DNA from: G020353235 sp964569555
Lineage (GTDB): Bacteria > Chloroflexota > Dehalococcoidia > Dehalococcoidales > JAUYDJ01
Assembly: GCA_964569555.1 (NCBI GenBank)
Contig: CAZMTT010000003.1
Coordinates: 1-45,576 of the forward strand
Length of the DNA: 45,576 nt
Direction of reading: 5' to 3'
The notes under the pieces are model-generated. The model was given only the letters and a program-made list of their open reading frames with translations. It was not told the origin of the DNA and searched no databases. Below, piece after piece: positions 21,330-30,905 of the stretch; positions within the stretch are counted from its first letter, which is position 1; the number at the start of each line of letters is the position of its first letter. Position numbers and translations under genes: made by a program.

Positions 21330-21791
21330 GTGGAAGCACAGATTTCCCCATTACAACAGAAACTAACGGATGACCTTAAACGGGCGATGAAGGGCGGGGA
21401 TCGGGTCAGGACTTCGGTTATTCGGTTCAGTATGGCGGCCATCAAAAATGCCGAAATCGCCCGACAAGCCAGTCTGAATGACACTGATATCCTGGGTATT
21501 ATTGCCAAACAGGTCAAGCAGCGCCAGGAAAGCATTGAGTCTTTCAAGCAGGGAAACCGCCCCGACTTAGTGGCTCAGGAAGAGGCGGAAATGGCCATTC
21601 TTAACGAGTACCTGCCTCAGCAGATGAGCCGTGAAGAGGTGGTTGCCGAAGCCCGCCGGGTAATTGCGGAACTGGGGGCGGCGGGGCCTGGTGACAAAGG
21701 CAAGGTTATGCCCCAGCTCATTGCCCAGCTCAAGGGCAGGGCTGATGGCCGGGTAATAAATGAGGTCGTCACCGAACTACTGAGTTCATAG
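21330..21791 (+). CDS. yqeY: GatB/YqeY domain protein
   Basis: This 153-aa protein is a stand-alone YqeY, the domain that also forms the C-terminal tail of the amidotransferase subunit GatB. Typical parts are LTDDLKRAMKGGDRVRTSVIRF, AEEAEMAILNEYLPQQMSREE and GKVMPQLIAQLKGRADGRVINEVV. The domain binds tRNA in GatB; the role of the free protein is not settled, but tRNA-related functions are usual guesses. It starts at GTG, overlapping nothing, 3 nt after rpsU, and is followed by a clear terminator. Confidence 0.9.
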   Translation: MEAQISPLQQKLTDDLKRAMKGGDRVRTSVIRFSMAAIKNAEIARQASLNDTDILGIIAKQVKQRQESIESFKQGNRPDLVAQEEAEMAILNEYLPQQMSREEVVAEARRVIAELGAAGPGDKGKVMPQLIAQLKGRADGRVINEVVTELLSS

Positions 21792-21825
21792 TATGATGTT
21801 TCAGGAAGAGGGAAAAATATTTCAG

Positions 21826-21853
21826 AGAGGGGCATTAGCCCCTCTTAATTTTT
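21826..21853 (+). terminator. Rho-independent terminator after yqeY
   Basis: AGAGGGGC and GCCCCTCT form an 8-bp stem with an ATTA loop (21826-21845), followed by TTAATTTTT. It ends the rpsU-yqeY transcript just before purL. Confidence 0.85.
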
Positions 21854-21869
21854 AAAGCGGGGTAGATTA

Positions 21870-24734
21870 ATGCACCGCATAGAGGTTAGTTTAAGAAGTC
21901 ACCTGCCTGATGCCAGAGGGCTTGGTCTGGTGAGAGGTATTGCTGACCTCGGCATAACTACTGTCTTAAGTGTCCGCGTGGTGGATGTATACTGGCTGGA
22001 GGCTGATTTGCCTCCCGATGAGCTGGATATTATCTGCCGCCACCTCCTCGCCGACCCGGTGACTCAAGAGTATCGCGCTTTTACCACTACCGCCCAGGCT
22101 GAAGAAGAGACTGGTCAAGCCACCCACACCGTAGAGGTCGCCTACAATGCCGGGGTTACTGACCCGGTTGAGGAGAGCGTCTTTAAAGCAATCCGGGATT
22201 TGGGTATTGCCGGCGTCAGGGCAGTCAAAACCGCCCGGCGCTACCTGATTGAGGGTAGGCTGGACGAGCCTGAGCTGGATATTATCTGCCGCCGCCTGCT
22301 GGTCAACCCCATTGTCCAGCACGTGGTCCAGCCGGGGCAGGTCGTCTTCCCCGGTAATCCCGAGTGTAGCTTTCAGTTAAGCCGGGTAGATATTCTGGGG
22401 GCAGGCCAGGCCGAACTGGCCACGGTGAAGAAGCAGTTCGGTTTTAGCGATGACGAGTTCGGGGCAATTATCGCCCATTTCAGAGAGCAGGGGCGTAACC
22501 CGACTGATATCGAACTGGAGACGCTGGCCCAGACCTGGTCGGAGCACTGTGTCCACAAGACTTTCAAGGGTAAAATCAAATTTGGCCAGGCTACTATTGA
22601 TAATCTGCTGAAGAGCACCGTCATGAAGGCGACTCAGGAGCTGGCTAAGCCGTGGTGCCTCTCTGTTTTTGTCGATAATGCCGGGGTGATTGACTTTGAC
22701 GGGCGCTGGGCGCTCTGCTTCAAGGTGGAGACCCACAATCACCCCTCGGCGGTTGAGCCCTACGGCGGTGCCGCCACCGGAATCGGCGGGGTGGTGCGGG
22801 ACCCCCTCGGCACCGGGCTGGGGGCCAAGCCGATATTGAACACCGATGTCTTCTGTTTCGCTCCCCCCGATTTCCCCTATGAGAAGCTACCCGAAGGGGT
22901 GCTCCACCCGCGTCGCATCTTCAAGGGAGTCAGGGCGGGGGTGGCTGACTACGGCAACCGTCTGGGCATCCCCACCCTGAATGGTGCCATACTCTTTGAC
23001 GAGAGATACCTGGCTAACCCCCTCGTTTACTGCGGCACGCTCGGGCTTTTGCCCCAAGAATTTTCCCGGCGGGGTCAGCAACAGCCCGGCGATTTGGTGG
23101 TCGTGGTCGGCGGCAGAACCGGGCGGGATGGCATCCACGGGGTGACCTTTGCCTCAGAGCAGCTCACCGGGGAGTCAACCACCACTTCCTATAGCTCGGT
23201 TCAGATTGGCAATCCCATCGTGGAAAAGAAAATGATTGATGTTCTGCTTCAGGCCCGAGACCGCCGGCTGTACCGGCGCATAACCGATTGTGGCGGGGGC
23301 GGGCTCTCCTCGGCGGTGGGGGAGATGGCGGCCGATACCGGGGTGCGGGTTTATTTAGATAAAGTGCCGCTGAAATATGCCGGGCTATCTTATAGCGAAA
23401 TATGGGTTTCTGAGTCTCAGGAAAGGATGGCGCTGGCAGTCCCTCCCGACTGTATTGACGAGCTGATGGCACTCTTTGATAGCGAAAATGTGGAGGCAGC
23501 CGTCATTGGTGAGTTTACCGATGACCGCCGGCTTCAGCTTTTCTATCAGCAGAATCTGGTGGGTGACCTGAGTATGCATTTCCTGCACGAAGGCCGTCCC
23601 CAGCTCAAGATGGAAGCCGACTGGCAGCCACCCCGGCACCCCGAGCCCGATTTGGCGCCCCCGGCCGATTTGGGCGGGGCTTTAATTAAAATTCTGGGCT
23701 CATGGAACGTGTGCAGCAAAGAATGGGTGATACGCCAGTATGACCATGAGGTGCAGGGGGGCAGCATTCTCAAGCCATTGGTGGGCCAGAAAGACGACGG
23801 TCCGGGCGATGCCGCTATTATCCGGCCGGTGCTGGATTCGGCAATGGGGGTGGTTGTGGCCAATGGCATCAACCCGAAATATGGCGAGATTGACCCCTAC
23901 TGGATGGCTGCCTCGGCCATTGATGAAGCCCTGCGCCAGATTATCGCGGTGGGTGGTGACCTCAGCCGGGTCGCCTTGCTTGATAATTTCAGCTGGGGCA
24001 ATACCGGCCGCCCCGAGGTGCTGGGGGCGCTGGTCCGGGCGGCACAGGCCTGCCACGATATGGCTATAGTCTACGAAACCCCCTTTATTTCGGGTAAGGA
24101 CAGCCTGAATAATGAGTTTGAAGCCGGTGGGGAGATTATTTCTATCCCCCACACCCTGCTCATCTCCGCCATCAGCGTGATGGCCGACACCAGCCGCGCC
24201 GTATCCATGGACTTCAAGCAGGCTAGCGATCTGATTTATCTCGTTGGCACCACCTATGCTGAACTTGGCGGTTCGGAATACTTTAGAAGCAGTGATTTTA
24301 TCGGCAACAGTGTGCCCAAGGTAAACCCGGAGCGCGCCCGGAAGCTGATGGATAGCCTGAGCCGGGCTACCGGGCAGGGACTGGTCCGCGCCTGCCATGA
24401 CCTGAGCGAGGGCGGTATTGGTGTTGCCCTCGCCGAGATGGCTTTTGCCGGCGGGCTGGGGGCAACCGTCCAGCTGAAGTCAGTGCCGCTGGGTGAACCG
24501 ATAGCCAGAGACGACTTTATCCTCTTCTCCGAATCTAATAGCCGCTTTCTGGTTGAGGTGGCGCCGAAGAATAAAGACGAATTTGAAAAGGCAATGGCGG
24601 GCACTGCCTTGGCCGCTATCGGTCAGGTTAACAATTCGGGTGCCGTGGAAATTTATGGACTAAAGGGTAACCGGATTGTGGCTAAATCGCTTGCTGAGCT
24701 TAAAGAGGCGTGGCAGAAGCCGCTTCGGTGGTAG
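21870..24734 (+). CDS. purL: Phosphoribosylformylglycinamidine synthase, PurS-PurL fusion with two PurS-like repeats
   Basis: This 954-aa protein converts FGAR to FGAM with ATP and glutamine-derived ammonia, step 4 of purine synthesis. The PurL part (about 185-954) has SEHCVHKTFKGKIKF, VETHNHPSAVEPYGGAATGIGGVVRD and CHDLSEGGIGVALAEMAF. The first 160 residues are two PurS-like repeats, marked by LDIICRHLLADP (about 52-63) and LDIICRRLLVNP (about 135-146). In small-type systems PurS is a separate protein of about 80 aa that forms dimers, so a tandem pair could supply a dimer within one chain. The matched DNA is identical for 22 nt in both repeats. PurQ follows 3 nt downstream. Confidence 0.92.
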   Translation: MHRIEVSLRSHLPDARGLGLVRGIADLGITTVLSVRVVDVYWLEADLPPDELDIICRHLLADPVTQEYRAFTTTAQAEEETGQATHTVEVAYNAGVTDPVEESVFKAIRDLGIAGVRAVKTARRYLIEGRLDEPELDIICRRLLVNPIVQHVVQPGQVVFPGNPECSFQLSRVDILGAGQAELATVKKQFGFSDDEFGAIIAHFREQGRNPTDIELETLAQTWSEHCVHKTFKGKIKFGQATIDNLLKSTVMKATQELAKPWCLSVFVDNAGVIDFDGRWALCFKVETHNHPSAVEPYGGAATGIGGVVRDPLGTGLGAKPILNTDVFCFAPPDFPYEKLPEGVLHPRRIFKGVRAGVADYGNRLGIPTLNGAILFDERYLANPLVYCGTLGLLPQEFSRRGQQQPGDLVVVVGGRTGRDGIHGVTFASEQLTGESTTTSYSSVQIGNPIVEKKMIDVLLQARDRRLYRRITDCGGGGLSSAVGEMAADTGVRVYLDKVPLKYAGLSYSEIWVSESQERMALAVPPDCIDELMALFDSENVEAAVIGEFTDDRRLQLFYQQNLVGDLSMHFLHEGRPQLKMEADWQPPRHPEPDLAPPADLGGALIKILGSWNVCSKEWVIRQYDHEVQGGSILKPLVGQKDDGPGDAAIIRPVLDSAMGVVVANGINPKYGEIDPYWMAASAIDEALRQIIAVGGDLSRVALLDNFSWGNTGRPEVLGALVRAAQACHDMAIVYETPFISGKDSLNNEFEAGGEIISIPHTLLISAISVMADTSRAVSMDFKQASDLIYLVGTTYAELGGSEYFRSSDFIGNSVPKVNPERARKLMDSLSRATGQGLVRACHDLSEGGIGVALAEMAFAGGLGATVQLKSVPLGEPIARDDFILFSESNSRFLVEVAPKNKDEFEKAMAGTALAAIGQVNNSGAVEIYGLKGNRIVAKSLAELKEAWQKPLRW

Positions 24735-24737
24735 AAA

Positions 24738-25505
24738 ATGAAAATTAAAGTATTGATACTTCGGGCACCGGGGACGAACTGTGATATGGAGACTGCCTTT
24801 GCCTTTGAGCAGGCGGGGGCAAGCGCCGAACTGATTCATGTCAATCAGCTTATTGGCGGCCAAAAGCGCCTGGCTGATGGCCAGATATTGGTAATCCCCG
24901 GTGGCTTTACCTATGGTGATGACATTGCCGCCGGTAAGGTATTGGCCAATGAGCTGAGGCTGAAACTGGGCGAAGATACCGAGGGGTTTATCCAAAAGGG
25001 CGGGCTGATTCTGGGCATATGCAACGGCTTTCAGGTGCTGGTCAAAGCCGGTATTCTACCCTGGCTGCCTGAGGCTGTCTCACCGGGGGTAACGCTGACC
25101 ACCAACGATTCGGGTAAGTTTGAATGCCGCTGGGTTTACCTCAAGGTGAATGAGAAAAGCCCATGCGTCTTTACCCGAGGGATGGATAGCCTGTATTTGC
25201 CGGTAGCCCACGGCGAGGGGAAGGTGGTGGCTGACCCCAAAATTCTGCCCGAGCTGAATGTTGTCCTCTACTACGCTGATGAAAAGGGGAATACTGGCGC
25301 CGGCTACCCTGATAACCCCAATGGCTCAGTGAACAATATCGCCGGTCTCTGTGATGAGTCGGGGCGTATCTTTGCCCTGATGCCCCACCCCGAGCGCCAT
25401 ATCCGGGGTACCCAGCACCCCCGCTGGACGAGAATCGGCGCCGGAGACCACGGCGACGGCTTCTATATCTTCCAGAACGCCGTCAAGTGGGCTCAGAGTC
25501 TGTGA
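24738..25505 (+). CDS. purQ: Phosphoribosylformylglycinamidine synthase, glutamine amidotransferase subunit
   Basis: This 255-aa class I glutaminase supplies ammonia to PurL. The nucleophile is Cys95 in LGICNGFQV, and the His-Glu pair lies in MPHPERH near residue 227. VIPGGFTYGDDIAAG forms the oxyanion region. The start overlaps no gene but is only 3 nt after purL, so the two are translated together and form one enzyme with the fused PurS repeats. It is slightly longer than usual (about 230 aa), with extra loops near 120-190. Its stop is 2 nt from that of the convergent radical SAM gene. Confidence 0.93.
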   Translation: MKIKVLILRAPGTNCDMETAFAFEQAGASAELIHVNQLIGGQKRLADGQILVIPGGFTYGDDIAAGKVLANELRLKLGEDTEGFIQKGGLILGICNGFQVLVKAGILPWLPEAVSPGVTLTTNDSGKFECRWVYLKVNEKSPCVFTRGMDSLYLPVAHGEGKVVADPKILPELNVVLYYADEKGNTGAGYPDNPNGSVNNIAGLCDESGRIFALMPHPERHIRGTQHPRWTRIGAGDHGDGFYIFQNAVKWAQSL

Positions 25506-25507
25506 AG

Positions 25508-27094
25508 CTAGCCTGGGCCTACCGCTCTATCTAATTCCCGCTTGAGGTGCGCCGTCTTGGTGCCGGAGTCGATTATATCCCAGGGCAGTTTCTGATTTAT
25601 GTCCCACCTCTGGTGGGCGTAGAAATCAACGTCTAGCTGGCACTTGGCCACCGCTTGGCGCCAGCCGGCCAGGGAAAAATCCTCCCAGTTGGCCAGCACC
25701 TCAGCCAGTTTGGCATCGCCCCGCGACAGCACTGCCTGAATCTGGCTCCAGGCGGGGCTTTCTGCCTTGACTTTAATCCCCTTGGGCTGCAGCCTGTTTT
25801 TGATGAAAGACAGGCGGTGCTTCAGAGTGGCGATTTTCTCCATGGGTAGCCACTGGAAGGGCGTGCCCGCCTTGGGGACAAAGGGCGCTATATTCAGGAC
25901 GAGGCGGCAGCCGGTCTGCTTTTTATCCAGGATTTGCTTGCCTTTAAGGGTCAGGTCTATCATGGCGGTGATATCCTCATCCGTCTCCGAGGGCAGGCCG
26001 AGCATGAAATAGAGCTTGAGCTGTTTTATGCCCGGCCCGGCAATTTTATCTACCGACTGCAGGATATCATCCTGGGAGATGTCTTTTTTGATGACCCGGC
26101 GCAGTCGCTCCGAGCCCGCCTCCGGGGCGAGGGCAATGGTGCGGGCACTCCCCTTGGCCATTTCCCGCAGTACGGTGTGGGAGGCGGGTTTCATCCTCAG
26201 CGAGCTGACCGAGAGCTCCGCCCCCATCCGGCGCAATTTAATAAGCAGTTCCTCTATCCGGGGGTGGTCGGGTACCGCTGCCCCCACCAGCCCCAGGCGC
26301 TTACGATACTTCAGCCCCTGCTCCGCCTCGGCGATGATTTTATCTACCGGGTGGCAGCGCATGGGGTGGAAGGCGTTTCGGGTCAGGCAGAAGCGGCAGC
26401 CCCAGTTGCAGCCCCGCTCCACCTCAATGAGATAGAGGTCGCCCAGCTCGGTATCGGGGGTAAGTATCACCGAGCTGACCGTTGCCTCATCCAGGCTTGG
26501 CGCCCACTGGCGTTTAACCGGGGTATTAATGGGGTAGCGGGGCACATAGACGCCGGGCAGTCTGGCCAGTGCCCTGAGCAGTGCCTCACGCTTGCCGGTG
26601 ATGCCCCCGCTTATCACCGGCAGCATTGCCGGCAGTATTGCCTCGGCTTCGCCGATACATAAGCCGTCAAAGAAGGGGGCGAGGGGTGTGGGGTTGGCGA
26701 TAATACAGGGACCGCCGGCGATAACCAGCGGGTGGCGCTCGTTGCGTTCGGCGGCATAGAGGGGCAGGCCACTGGTTTTCAGAATCTGGACCACATTGAA
26801 GTAGTCAAGCTCATAAGAAACGGTGAAGGCAAGGACGGCAAAGTCACTCAGCGGCCGCTGCGATTCCAGCGAGATGATAGCCTGCTTTTTTTCACCGAAA
26901 GCCCTTTCGGCAACGATATCCGGGTAGCTGTTCAGGTAGCGGTAGAGGGTGTGCAGCCCCAGGTTGGACATACCCACGTAGTAAGAGTTGGGGTAAATAA
27001 GGGCGATGGGGAGCCGGCCTCCCCAGTCTTTTAAGATTACCCCTTCTTCTCGGGCCAGCCTTCGTCTGGCCTCTTTGACTTCATCCCAGCCCAT
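25508..27094 (-). CDS. B12-binding-type radical SAM protein
   Basis: This 528-aa protein has an N-terminal Rossmann-like, cobalamin-binding-type domain (RLPIALIYPNSYYVGMSNLGLHTLYRYLN, FAVLAFTVSYELDYFNV, PLVIAGGPC). A radical SAM domain follows, with Cys229, Cys233 and Cys236 (RGCNWGCRFC, CX3CX2C) for a 4Fe-4S cluster. The last part resembles the uncharacterised radical SAM family that is often adjacent or fused to a DUF2344 protein; here that partner is at 37317. The usual DxHxxG motif of cobalamin binding is not evident. The substrate is unknown. A NYN-domain gene lies 3 nt upstream in the same operon. Confidence 0.82.
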   Translation of the reverse strand: MGWDEVKEARRRLAREEGVILKDWGGRLPIALIYPNSYYVGMSNLGLHTLYRYLNSYPDIVAERAFGEKKQAIISLESQRPLSDFAVLAFTVSYELDYFNVVQILKTSGLPLYAAERNERHPLVIAGGPCIIANPTPLAPFFDGLCIGEAEAILPAMLPVISGGITGKREALLRALARLPGVYVPRYPINTPVKRQWAPSLDEATVSSVILTPDTELGDLYLIEVERGCNWGCRFCLTRNAFHPMRCHPVDKIIAEAEQGLKYRKRLGLVGAAVPDHPRIEELLIKLRRMGAELSVSSLRMKPASHTVLREMAKGSARTIALAPEAGSERLRRVIKKDISQDDILQSVDKIAGPGIKQLKLYFMLGLPSETDEDITAMIDLTLKGKQILDKKQTGCRLVLNIAPFVPKAGTPFQWLPMEKIATLKHRLSFIKNRLQPKGIKVKAESPAWSQIQAVLSRGDAKLAEVLANWEDFSLAGWRQAVAKCQLDVDFYAHQRWDINQKLPWDIIDSGTKTAHLKRELDRAVGPG

Positions 27095-27097
27095 AGG

Positions 27098-27637
27098 CTA
27101 TTTCCAGCAACCCCGCAGCAACCGTCCGTCTATGGTGATTACTTTATCGGCTACCTTTCTTAACTGCAGGGAGGTCCGCTCCTTACCGAAGAGGGCCACT
27201 TCCATATTCTTGCCGTTGTCCTTGACTGCCTGGATGGCGGCCACAAAATCGTTATCGCCCGCCACCAGGACGGCGGTATCATAATTGTTCTTATAACTAT
27301 GGGTTATCATATCGGTAGCCAGCAGGATATCCACCCCCTTTTCGTAGGGCGGGCTGTTCGGCCAGTTGTTATAGACCAGGCGCCCCAGCCTCAGTTCGGT
27401 GTAGGGGATGGCGCTCACCCCGGCGAAGAACTTCTGCTGGTGCTGGTAGCGTTCCGGTTCCTCCCGCCGCCCCACCTGGGCGTTGTAGTAATAGATTCTT
27501 ATCAGCCGGCGCTTGTCTATCAGCTTGTTGCAGAACTGGCCGATGTCTATGTCCGAGCGTTTAAAGAAGTGTTTCAGGGAGTGGTACAGGTTGCTCCCGT
27601 CAATAAAAATCATCACCCTCTCTGACCTATCTGCCAT
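27098..27637 (-). CDS. NYN (LabA/DUF88-type) domain protein
   Basis: This 179-aa protein has a PIN-like NYN fold. The first acidic motif is FIDGSNLYHSLKHFF, followed by RRLIRIYYYNAQVG, KGVDILLATDMITHSY and VLVAGDNDFVAAIQAVKDNGKNMEV. The conserved Asp residues (about 13, 102, 106, 125 and 127) would bind metal for RNA cleavage. It is most likely a ribonuclease, and its RNA target is unknown. It precedes the radical SAM gene on the same strand. A conserved partnership would suggest tRNA or rRNA processing, but this is only an inference. Confidence 0.82.
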   Translation of the reverse strand: MADRSERVMIFIDGSNLYHSLKHFFKRSDIDIGQFCNKLIDKRRLIRIYYYNAQVGRREEPERYQHQQKFFAGVSAIPYTELRLGRLVYNNWPNSPPYEKGVDILLATDMITHSYKNNYDTAVLVAGDNDFVAAIQAVKDNGKNMEVALFGKERTSLQLRKVADKVITIDGRLLRGCWK

Positions 27638-27727
27638 ATTTCACCTCCCTTCTGGATTATCGTTATGTTTACTGGACTAATTATATAGCCTGATGGGGAG
27701 AATTGCGAGGGGGGTGCCAAAACAAGT

Positions 27728-27754
27728 GCCCTCTCCCTTTAGAGTAGGGAGGGC
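27728..27754 (-). terminator. Terminator after nrdJ
   Basis: GCCCTCTCCCT (27728-27738) and AGGGAGGGC (27746-27754) pair with a 2-nt bulge. On the - strand ACTTGTTTT follows. This fits the end of the nrdR-nrdJ transcript. Confidence 0.6.
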
Positions 27755-27787
27755 AAAAAATTGAAGTGAAGGGTGGGAATTCCATCC

Positions 27788-30361
27788 CTAGCACTTGGTA
27801 TAACCGCAGCTGTGGCAGACGAAGCAGCCTTCCTGATAGGCGAGCAGGCCACCGCAGTCGGGGCAGGGGCACTGTCCCGCCGGGCTGCGCGCCAGCCCGT
27901 AGTCCTCCGGCTTGGGCTTGCCATCATAGCCGGTGGTGTGCTTCTCCAGGACACTGGCGATGGCGTCAGCGCAGGAAAGGATGGACTTGCCCTCTTCCCA
28001 GGCAATATTGGGACAGCGGATACCCCTTAATTGTCTCACTATTGAGCTGACATCCACCCCCGACCTCAGCGCCAGGGAAATGAGCCGGCAGGTGGCTTCC
28101 AGCTGGGCGGTGGCACAGCCCCCCGCCTTGCCCAGGGTGGAGAAGACCTCGCATATCCCCTCTTCGTCCCAGTTCATGGTGACATACATATTGCCGCAGC
28201 CGGTGGTCACCTTCTCGGTTATCCCTTTGGTTGTCTTGTCCCTCTTGCGGGGAGTACGCCCGGCGCCTTCAACCTTCTCCGTCTCTTTTTTACCCGTGGT
28301 CAGCACCTGTCCCTCACGGCTGCCGTCGCGGTAGATGGTTATCCCCTTCAGGCCCAGTTCGTAGGCCATCAGGTAGACCTGGGCGATATCCTCTTTGGTC
28401 GCCTGCCGGGGGAAGTTGACCGTCTTGGAGACGGCGTTATCGGTGGACTTCTGGAAAGCCGCCTGCATCCTGACGTGCCACTCCGGGCTGATTTCGTGGG
28501 CGGTGACAAACAGGCGCTTGATTTTATCGGGCACCCCGTCTATGTCGTGGAGCTTGACCCCCGAGGCGAGCTGCTTCATTAGCTCCTCGGAGTAGAAGCC
28601 CTCTTTTCGGGCGACCTCATCAAAATGGGGGTTCACCTCGATGAGCCGGGCACCATCCAGGATATTTCGGGTATAGCTTAAGGCAAATAGCGGCTCAATG
28701 CCGCTGGAGCAGCCGGCGATTATGCTCAGGGTCCCGGTGGGGGCAATGGTGGTGCAGGATGCGTTTCTCACCCGCGGGGCGTCGGGGGCATTGTAGATAC
28801 TGTCCTCAAAAGCGGGGAAGACGCCGCGCTCTTGGGCTAATTCCACCGAAGCCTGGCGTGCTTCGTTGCTGACGAACTGCATAATATCGGCGCCGACCCC
28901 AAGCGCCTCTTCGGAGTCATAGGGGATGCCGAGCTGGATGAGCATATCGGCAAAGCCCATTATCCCCAGGCCTATCTTGCGCGTGTTCCGGGTCATTTTG
29001 GCTATCTGGGGCAGGGGGAACTTGTTGACATCAATGACATTATCCAAAAATCTGACCGTCATCCTTATCGTTTTCTTCAGCTTCTCATAATCAATCTCGG
29101 CAGTGCCATTACGGCGGTGGAGCATCTGGTTCAGGTTAATTGAGCCCAGATTGCACGACTCGTAGGGTAATAGCGGCTGCTCACCGCAGGGGTTGGTGCT
29201 CTCAATGCTGCCCAGTTTGGGGGTGGGGTTGTCCTGATTGATGCGGTCCAAGAAAACAATGCCCGGGTCGCCCGTTTTCCAGGCCATGGCCAGTATCTGG
29301 TCAAAGACATCTTTGGCATTGAGCTTGGCCACCACCTGCCTGGTGCTCGGATTTATTAAGTTATAATCCGTGCCCGCCTTGACTGCTTCCATAAACTGGC
29401 TGGTTACCGCTACCGAGAGGTTAAAATTGGTGAAGACAGCCGGGTCCTCTTTGGCGGTGATGAACTTCATAATATCGGGGTGGTCAACATTAAGTATGGC
29501 CATGTTGGCCCCCCGCCGCATTCCGCCCTGCTTGATGACATCGGTGGCGGTGTCAAAGGCGCGCATAAACGAGACCGGGCCACTGGCCACACCGCCGGTG
29601 GAGCCGACCCGGTCTTTCTCCGGTCTCAGCCGGGAGAAAGAGAACCCGGTGCCGCCGCCGCTCTTGTGGATTAAGGCGGTGTTTTTGACCGCCTCAAAGA
29701 TGGACTCCATGGAGTCCTCAATGGGCAGGACAAAGCAGGCGGACAGCTGTCCCAGCTCCCGCCCGGCGTTCATCAGGGTGGGTGAGTTGGGCAGGAAATC
29801 AAGGCTGGTCATGAGCTGGTAGAACTCGGCTTCCAGAGCCTTGACATCCGCCTTGGGGTTGTAGTTAAGCTCGGCCGAAGCCACCGTCTGGGCAACCCGG
29901 TGGAACATCTCCTCCGGCGTTTCGATTACCTGCCCCTCTTTGTCTTTCTTTAAGTACCTTTTGCGCAGGACGTGAAGGGCGTTCTCGGTGAGACTTAAGC
30001 CGGCGGTGGTCGCCGCTTTGGCCTTTGTTTTCACTCTCATTTCCATTTTTGGTTTGACCTCCTCTGGTGGTGCTGGTTCTCTGGCATCCAAAAATTCCTT
30101 CACTATGGCCAGGATATTAAAGTCCTTGGTCAAGTGCCGCTGGCGCTGGCTAAGCGCCGGGACCAGGTGTTCCATCCCGGGCAGGGGCCGCTCGGCGCGT
30201 TCCCTTTCGGCTAGCTGCCGTTCCAGGTGTTTAATCACCTGCCGGGTAAGCTGCTCGATTTGCTGCCGGTCCGACATCCCGATAGACTCGGCGATGCGGA
30301 AGATTTCGCGGGCAATCTGGTTATGGTTGCGCCTTTTTTCGGGTTGACCTGATTTGTTCAT
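27788..30361 (-). CDS. nrdJ: Adenosylcobalamin-dependent ribonucleotide reductase (class II)
   Basis: This 857-aa enzyme makes deoxyribonucleotides using coenzyme B12, without oxygen or an R2 subunit. Catalytic residues Asn390, Cys392 and Glu394 lie in STNPCGEQPLL. Cys209 (QLSACFVLP) is one of the redox pair. A TSCPD domain (about 690-800) has TTGCGNMYVTMNWDEEG and GGCATAQLEATCRLI. The C-terminal Cys cluster CPCPDCGG/CFVCHSCGY is the usual tail that regenerates the active site. The first 110 residues are an extra helical region and carry no clear ATP-cone. The start overlaps the stop of nrdR (ATGA), so the regulator and enzyme are co-translated. Confidence 0.93.
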   Translation of the reverse strand: MNKSGQPEKRRNHNQIAREIFRIAESIGMSDRQQIEQLTRQVIKHLERQLAERERAERPLPGMEHLVPALSQRQRHLTKDFNILAIVKEFLDAREPAPPEEVKPKMEMRVKTKAKAATTAGLSLTENALHVLRKRYLKKDKEGQVIETPEEMFHRVAQTVASAELNYNPKADVKALEAEFYQLMTSLDFLPNSPTLMNAGRELGQLSACFVLPIEDSMESIFEAVKNTALIHKSGGGTGFSFSRLRPEKDRVGSTGGVASGPVSFMRAFDTATDVIKQGGMRRGANMAILNVDHPDIMKFITAKEDPAVFTNFNLSVAVTSQFMEAVKAGTDYNLINPSTRQVVAKLNAKDVFDQILAMAWKTGDPGIVFLDRINQDNPTPKLGSIESTNPCGEQPLLPYESCNLGSINLNQMLHRRNGTAEIDYEKLKKTIRMTVRFLDNVIDVNKFPLPQIAKMTRNTRKIGLGIMGFADMLIQLGIPYDSEEALGVGADIMQFVSNEARQASVELAQERGVFPAFEDSIYNAPDAPRVRNASCTTIAPTGTLSIIAGCSSGIEPLFALSYTRNILDGARLIEVNPHFDEVARKEGFYSEELMKQLASGVKLHDIDGVPDKIKRLFVTAHEISPEWHVRMQAAFQKSTDNAVSKTVNFPRQATKEDIAQVYLMAYELGLKGITIYRDGSREGQVLTTGKKETEKVEGAGRTPRKRDKTTKGITEKVTTGCGNMYVTMNWDEEGICEVFSTLGKAGGCATAQLEATCRLISLALRSGVDVSSIVRQLRGIRCPNIAWEEGKSILSCADAIASVLEKHTTGYDGKPKPEDYGLARSPAGQCPCPDCGGLLAYQEGCFVCHSCGYTKC

Positions 30362-30894
30362 TTCCGTCTCCGGCGCCGACTGCTGACCAGTTCGCCCACT
30401 TTGACATCGGGCAGCAGCGGTAGCTGGCTGGTGGCCGGCGCACTGGCTTCACTGCCGACCAGGGTGTCCACCTCCTGCATCAGGGCAGAGATATCGGCAA
30501 AGTCGCGGTAAACACTGGCAAAGCGGATATAGGCAATCTGGTCCAGCTTCTTTAACCGTTCCATGACCATATCACCGATAATATCGCTGGCTATCTCCAG
30601 CTTGCCCAGCTGGTAGAGCTCAGCTTCAATGTCATCAACCAGCTTGTCCACGGTCCCGGTGGGCAGCGGCCGTTTTTCGCATGCCTTGCGGATGCCACCT
30701 AGCAGCTTCTCCCGGTTAAACTCCTCGCGGCGGTTGTCCTTCTTGACCACGAAAAGGCTGGCTGGCTGCAGCCGCTCATAGGTGGTGAAGCGTGAGCCAC
30801 AGCTCAGGCACTGACGGCGGCGGCGCACCCCGTCATCAATATCGCGGGAGTCAATCACCTTGGAATCGTTATAACTACAATAGGGACAATTCAT
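30358..30894 (-). CDS. nrdR: Ribonucleotide reductase repressor NrdR
   Basis: This 178-aa repressor has a zinc ribbon (Cys3, Cys6, Cys29 and Cys32, in NCPYCSYND and RRRRQCLSCGSRFTTYERL). An ATP-cone follows (FVVKKDNRREEFNREKLLGGIRKACEKRP, about 48-138). It senses dATP/ATP and represses ribonucleotide reductase genes. It is longer than usual (about 150 aa) by a C-terminal tail ending SSRRRRRK. Its promoter contains two NrdR-box-like sites, implying autoregulation of the nrdR-nrdJ operon. Confidence 0.93.
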   Translation of the reverse strand: MNCPYCSYNDSKVIDSRDIDDGVRRRRQCLSCGSRFTTYERLQPASLFVVKKDNRREEFNREKLLGGIRKACEKRPLPTGTVDKLVDDIEAELYQLGKLEIASDIIGDMVMERLKKLDQIAYIRFASVYRDFADISALMQEVDTLVGSEASAPATSQLPLLPDVKVGELVSSRRRRRK

Positions 30895-30905
30895 AACATT
30901 TCCTA

